Shown: positions 55,974-60,000 of the stretch, piece after piece
Layout of the letters: each line of letters starts with the position of its first letter
Numbering within the stretch: position 1 is the stretch's first letter
Assembly: GCA_949358305.1 (NCBI GenBank)
Contig: OX442317.1
Span: 6,764,186-6,824,185 of the forward strand
Reading direction: 5' to 3'
DNA from: Strigamia acuminata
Lineage: Eukaryota > Arthropoda > Chilopoda > Geophilomorpha > Linotaeniidae
Length of the DNA: 60,000 bases
Notes under the pieces: model-generated
The model's database searches: none
What the model saw: only the letters and a program-made list of their open reading frames with translations
What the model was told of the DNA's origin: nothing
Made by a program: the position numbers and the translations under genes

Positions 55974-58900
55974 TACGCTCTGCAGAATCCTATAAGTGCT
56001 CATTATTTAAAATATTTTTTCTTCACATGATAAACAAAAAAAAAAATAAACTAAACTAAAATGCTGCAATTCCCCTTTAACTTACAGTAAGACTGCTAAA
56101 GTGATTTGATTAAACAGGAAGCACTCCTGTAAAATTTCATTAAAACTTTTCACCATAATATAATTAGATAAAAATTACACCCGAAAAAAGTTTCAACACC
56201 CAAATTTTATTACCATTTGTCTCGAAACTTGTGCAAACTTTTAACACCTAACAAATAAAGAAAACTTCCGTCAGCTTCAAAATTATGCACTTTTTTATTA
56301 TTAATCTAAACTTTCTTTGCCTTTTTAACTCACCTTTTTCAATTTATTTACTTTCCTCCTCGCATTTACTTTCTCCAAATAGAAGTGAGTAAAAAGAAAA
56401 AAGAAAAATGTAATTTCATCTCATACGCACCATATTACCAACCCCACTTGTGAATTAAAGAAAACTCGTGAGAATTTGTTCAGGAGCATGATGTGAAAAA
56501 TTATCACTCTTTTATATAGAAAATGGCATCATGCGTTGCATTTCATACTGTCAACCTTTCCTTCAAGTAGTGAGAAACAGCTGTGATGGGTGAGTGCAAA
56601 GAATTGCATAGACTTTTGCTTTTCCACATTATGAAAGACTATTATTCCCAAGCTGGTATTTTCGCACTTGGTGGGAGCAATTAAACTTGTTTAAAAGGAT
56701 ATTACGGTCTCTCAGCCATGATATTGTGTGCTCATAACATGCCAGATTAATAAGCATAAGCTCGTTCACATTTTTTTCCACCTTTCTTTTTCAGATACTC
56801 TTCCCACTGTCTCCTCAGAAAAAAAAAGATTAACAACAACTCGCAGCGAAATACCTGCACAGTGCACACATCTTTTTCTTTTCATCAAAAATTCTCCAAC
56901 CTCAAATTTACATATAAAATGTACAAAAAAAATTATTTGATTTTACAATACAACCATTCTCACGTTCCGTTTCTATCAATGTCATTTGACGTCGCAAACA
57001 AAACACAAACACATAAATGTAAAAGTATGAGCAATTCTCGCAGAACGCTTCGCAGGCCAAAATCCACGTACGTCCTTACTGGTACGTTTCAACGTCTTAG
57101 CATTGTCGGACCACAACTGTTCAGGTACGCTGAATCGACTAAAAAAAGCCGCGCAGGCAAAACAAAAAAGCGAAAAAACAACGTAAATAAACTCCCAAAC
57201 TATTTTATTTGCACATTTTTAAACCATTCTTTTTCTCCACAAAATGTATCAATACAAAATTTGTACACAAAAAGAAAACGTTAAAAATTAAAATAATTTT
57301 TGTAATTTATGGTTTGAAAAAAAAAGTAGTGCTTCAACCTGTACAAAATTGCTTCCAAACATCTTTAAAGCCTTTAAAAAAAAAACATCCCAACTGATTT
57401 GCTCAAATCAAAGACATCTAGAAAACATGAAACATTCTAATTAAGAATCTCCTGATGTATTCAGCCAGATTGCAAATTAGTATTCAAGTAGAGCACTCCG
57501 AAAACTCAGTCCATTTGCATTAATGCAGGTTAGTCTCAGATTTTACTCAGCTGTATGACGATATCAACATCTTTTTGCCCTTATTCCCTCCCTCCACCCT
57601 CCCCATCCCTCCTTGCACACTCAACAAACAGACGAAATACAATTAACTTAAAAGGCTGGCCTAGCAAATCAACAGTCTCCACACATAAAAGAAATTATTT
57701 CACATACAATCATCCTTATGCACTACTGACTGATGTTCCCTCCTAGGTCAACAAATTTCGAAGCCAACTCTCAACTTCATATAAACAAAACCCAAATGGT
57801 TATTATTAAATTTTTGAAAAATTAAACAAACAAAAAAAGTCTTGTTTAAACTAAATTAAACTTGTCTGAAACTCGAGTCGTGCAAAACTTTGCAAGGACG
57901 ATCACAATTTAATGAAATCATTCCATAAATTATTTATTTTATTCCCACAAGTCTGAGTGAAAAACACCTCTGGACCTGGCTCAACGAATTCAATTACAGG
58001 CGCTGCAAAACGCTGACAGTGGCTCACAACATCCAAACCAGGAATAATTAATCGACCAATTTTCGTCCAACAGAAGACTGAGAAATTAAAAATTCCTTGC
58101 CAATTGCCCGCTATTGGCAAACAACTAAAAGACTAAAATAAAAAAAATAAAATCTGACCTCCGGTGACACTCGGTAATTACTCACTTAGAACGATTTCCA
58201 TTTTCCAATCCAAGATAAACAAGTCGTTCAATACGGAAAATTTAAAACTGACCAAGAGGTTGTTCCAACACCCTTGGCAACCAATTAAACGCTGCTAACT
58301 GCTGCGAATTTAAAACTTCTTTCGATTCTTGTCACAACATCACGTGCACTATTAACAAGCAAACTGGCTCATAAAAGAAACCTCGGATGGATATTACACA
58401 TTCATCTCACGAAAATTTCAAAACCCTCCCTGCCCTTCTTTATCAAACAAGCCTAATCTTCATTAGGAATCTCAAGCGACATCTGACACCCCTGTCGGAG
58501 ACGCTAAAACTCAAGTGGCTAAAATTATAATTAAAAGAACAAACGTCGACACATAGTAAAAAAGACAGATTAATCACATTAATCTTTTGACGATGTCTTC
58601 TGGGTAACCACTGTCTCTAAAGTATCTGCTCCACTCGCAGATTCCTCCTTACATGGTGCGATGTCCACCATTTGCTTTATCCTCTCCAATCCACCCCAGA
58701 AGATTCTGTTTTTGACGTGAAAGTGTTGCGCCGACGTCCATTACGCCTTTTTTTGAGGGCCTTGGGGATCCATACATCCAATTTAGAAAAGTTTCCTGAG
58801 ATATAGACGGCCTCAAATCTGTTTAGTTTTTAATTTTATCTCATTCTGTTTACAAGTTATGAGAAATATTGTAAATTGTCACTTTTTGGAGTTTTTAATT

Positions 58901-60000
58901 TTTTTCTCTTTAACTATTCATTTTTTTTTCAAAAAACTTTTAACGAAATGATAGCTCTAACAATGCTTTAAATCCTCCTAAAACCATTTTTACTTGTGAG
59001 AAATAGTTTCTGAGAAATTTGAAATATTAAAAGTTCCAAAAAATAGAGTATGCCATATTTTTTGGCAAAGAGTTGTAAACTAGGTATTAGTCTAAAATCG
59101 GTTTGTTCAATTACTTTGTTAGAAACGTATACTGTATCATCAATTCAAAATTGGATCGGAGTGCAAATATTCTAAATAAATTTATATGCCTTGACCGCAT
59201 GCAGCATATTCAAGCAGCAGAGAACAAACTCAATTTCCGCACATTGAGGTTATGGAGAATATTATACGTAAATATACGAGTTGGGAGAAACGAAGGAAAG
59301 TTTATTGGTTAAAATATGTAGAGGAACATGGTTAAATGGATACGAAAATTGGAATTTCTCAAGACCGTTCACCAACATTTTTAACTATAAAAAATAATCA
59401 CAGCTACTTATTTCTTGTATTTCCTACTGTCCTTCCCTACTCCTAATTTTACCTCAAAAAGCAATACAAAAATTGTCATTTTTTGCAGTTCCCAACCCAA
59501 TTGATTAACTCCATTTTCTATTAGTTTTAATGTCTCTACGTGCAAACCATTACAACACAAAGAAAAAGTTAATATGCTATAAACCTTTTTCTCTGTACTA
59601 ATATTATTATTATATCAAAATGCTGTACAAAAATGTCTATTGGTAAATAAACCAATGTTAATTTTTAGCGTATTCACGTTTCATTTAACGTAAACATCTT
59701 TAAAATAAAAAATAAACTCAAATTGTCTGCATTAAACTGAAGCCAAGTACAAGTTACAATCATTATAATTTATTTCAGTTAAGTCACTTATTCAAAACCA
59801 AGTTCTGCATCCGCCACCCCAAAAAATAACCTTTTAATATCGATTCGGCATAATACAGCTTTGAATACAAAAATCTAGCACGTGCTGCACTTTTATTTAC
59901 CAATTTACCATTCCCCAAAGCAGTGGCCGATTCCCCATTAAACCAACCACTTTTTACTTACCGTACACAAAAAAACCTAAGATGCCACTGACGTTGCATA

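Larger units (their letters stand above)
50088..60000. other. Non-coding right flank
   Basis: No gene is recognised in 9.9 kb. Contents seen: a small inverted-repeat element (51781-51975), a 19-A run (about 55623-55641), an 11-bp perfect hairpin (55937-55973), a possible minus-strand exon (57080-57138), a GC-richer patch with possible element remnants (58560-58830) and a splice-donor-like edge (59962-60000). Long frames such as 56862-57284 on the plus strand (140 codons, Lys-rich) have no domain. Confidence 0.5.

Noticed and set aside
56862-57284. 140-codon plus-strand frame
   Set aside because: It is Lys/Ser/Thr/Asn-rich without domain or periodicity, and one such frame is expected by chance in 60 kb of AT-rich DNA.
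1-60000. CRISPR arrays, operons and bacterial promoters
   Set aside because: Spliced genes, large introns and LTR/MITE elements show a eukaryotic genome. The tandem repeats have no spacer structure.

Overview
The window is eukaryotic nuclear DNA. It is AT-rich, dense in homopolymers and microsatellites, and has multi-kilobase introns and very little coding sequence. The host gene recognised is a Dpr-family (defective proboscis extension response) immunoglobulin-superfamily gene on the minus strand. That family, a Tc1/mariner-like foldback element and a Ty3/gypsy-type retrotransposon all point to an arthropod. The species cannot be named from the sequence.

Layout. Positions 16-96 hold three near-palindromic GCC-ATCT-GGC sites. 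From about 117 to 3341 lies a satellite of roughly ten 313-bp units. Diagnostic single-base variants show a higher-order period of four units (1252 bp). The Dpr-like gene then runs right to left: a C-terminal coding exon with the stop (4599-4723), the Ig2 exon (12966-13265) and the exon for the C-terminal part of Ig1 (21833-22043). Splice phases match across both introns, which are about 8.2 and 8.6 kb. A possible signal-peptide exon sits at 32929-32989. The exon for the first half of Ig1 was searched for and not found, so the gene model is incomplete. Inside the last intron, on the plus strand, there is a possible tiny two-exon gene (9341-9517, 40 codons) with a TATA box and a 54-bp intron. 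A promoter-like motif cluster (perfect NRF-1 palindrome, ETS, CCAAT and three forkhead motifs) lies at 20589-20806. Three ACCGGT (Grainyhead-like) sites sit just upstream of the candidate signal-peptide exon.

From 33 to 60 kb the window is non-coding apart from mobile DNA. A foldback MITE lies at about 45273-45537. A structurally complete LTR retrotransposon, minus strand, spans 46048-50082. It has two 153-bp LTRs that I read as identical, a 5-bp AAGGT target duplication, a primer-binding site, a polypurine tract and one intact gag-pol frame. That frame has lost RNase H, the integrase zinc domain and the first integrase catalytic Asp by an in-frame deletion, and its protease motif reads DPG. 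A recent insertion combined with missing enzymes suggests it was mobilised in trans.

The best candidates for something undescribed are the internally deleted retrotransposon, the higher-order satellite with its built-in inverted repeats, the nested mini-gene, and the intronic NRF-1/ETS/FOX cluster. Most other open frames are what AT-rich non-coding DNA would give by chance and are not annotated.
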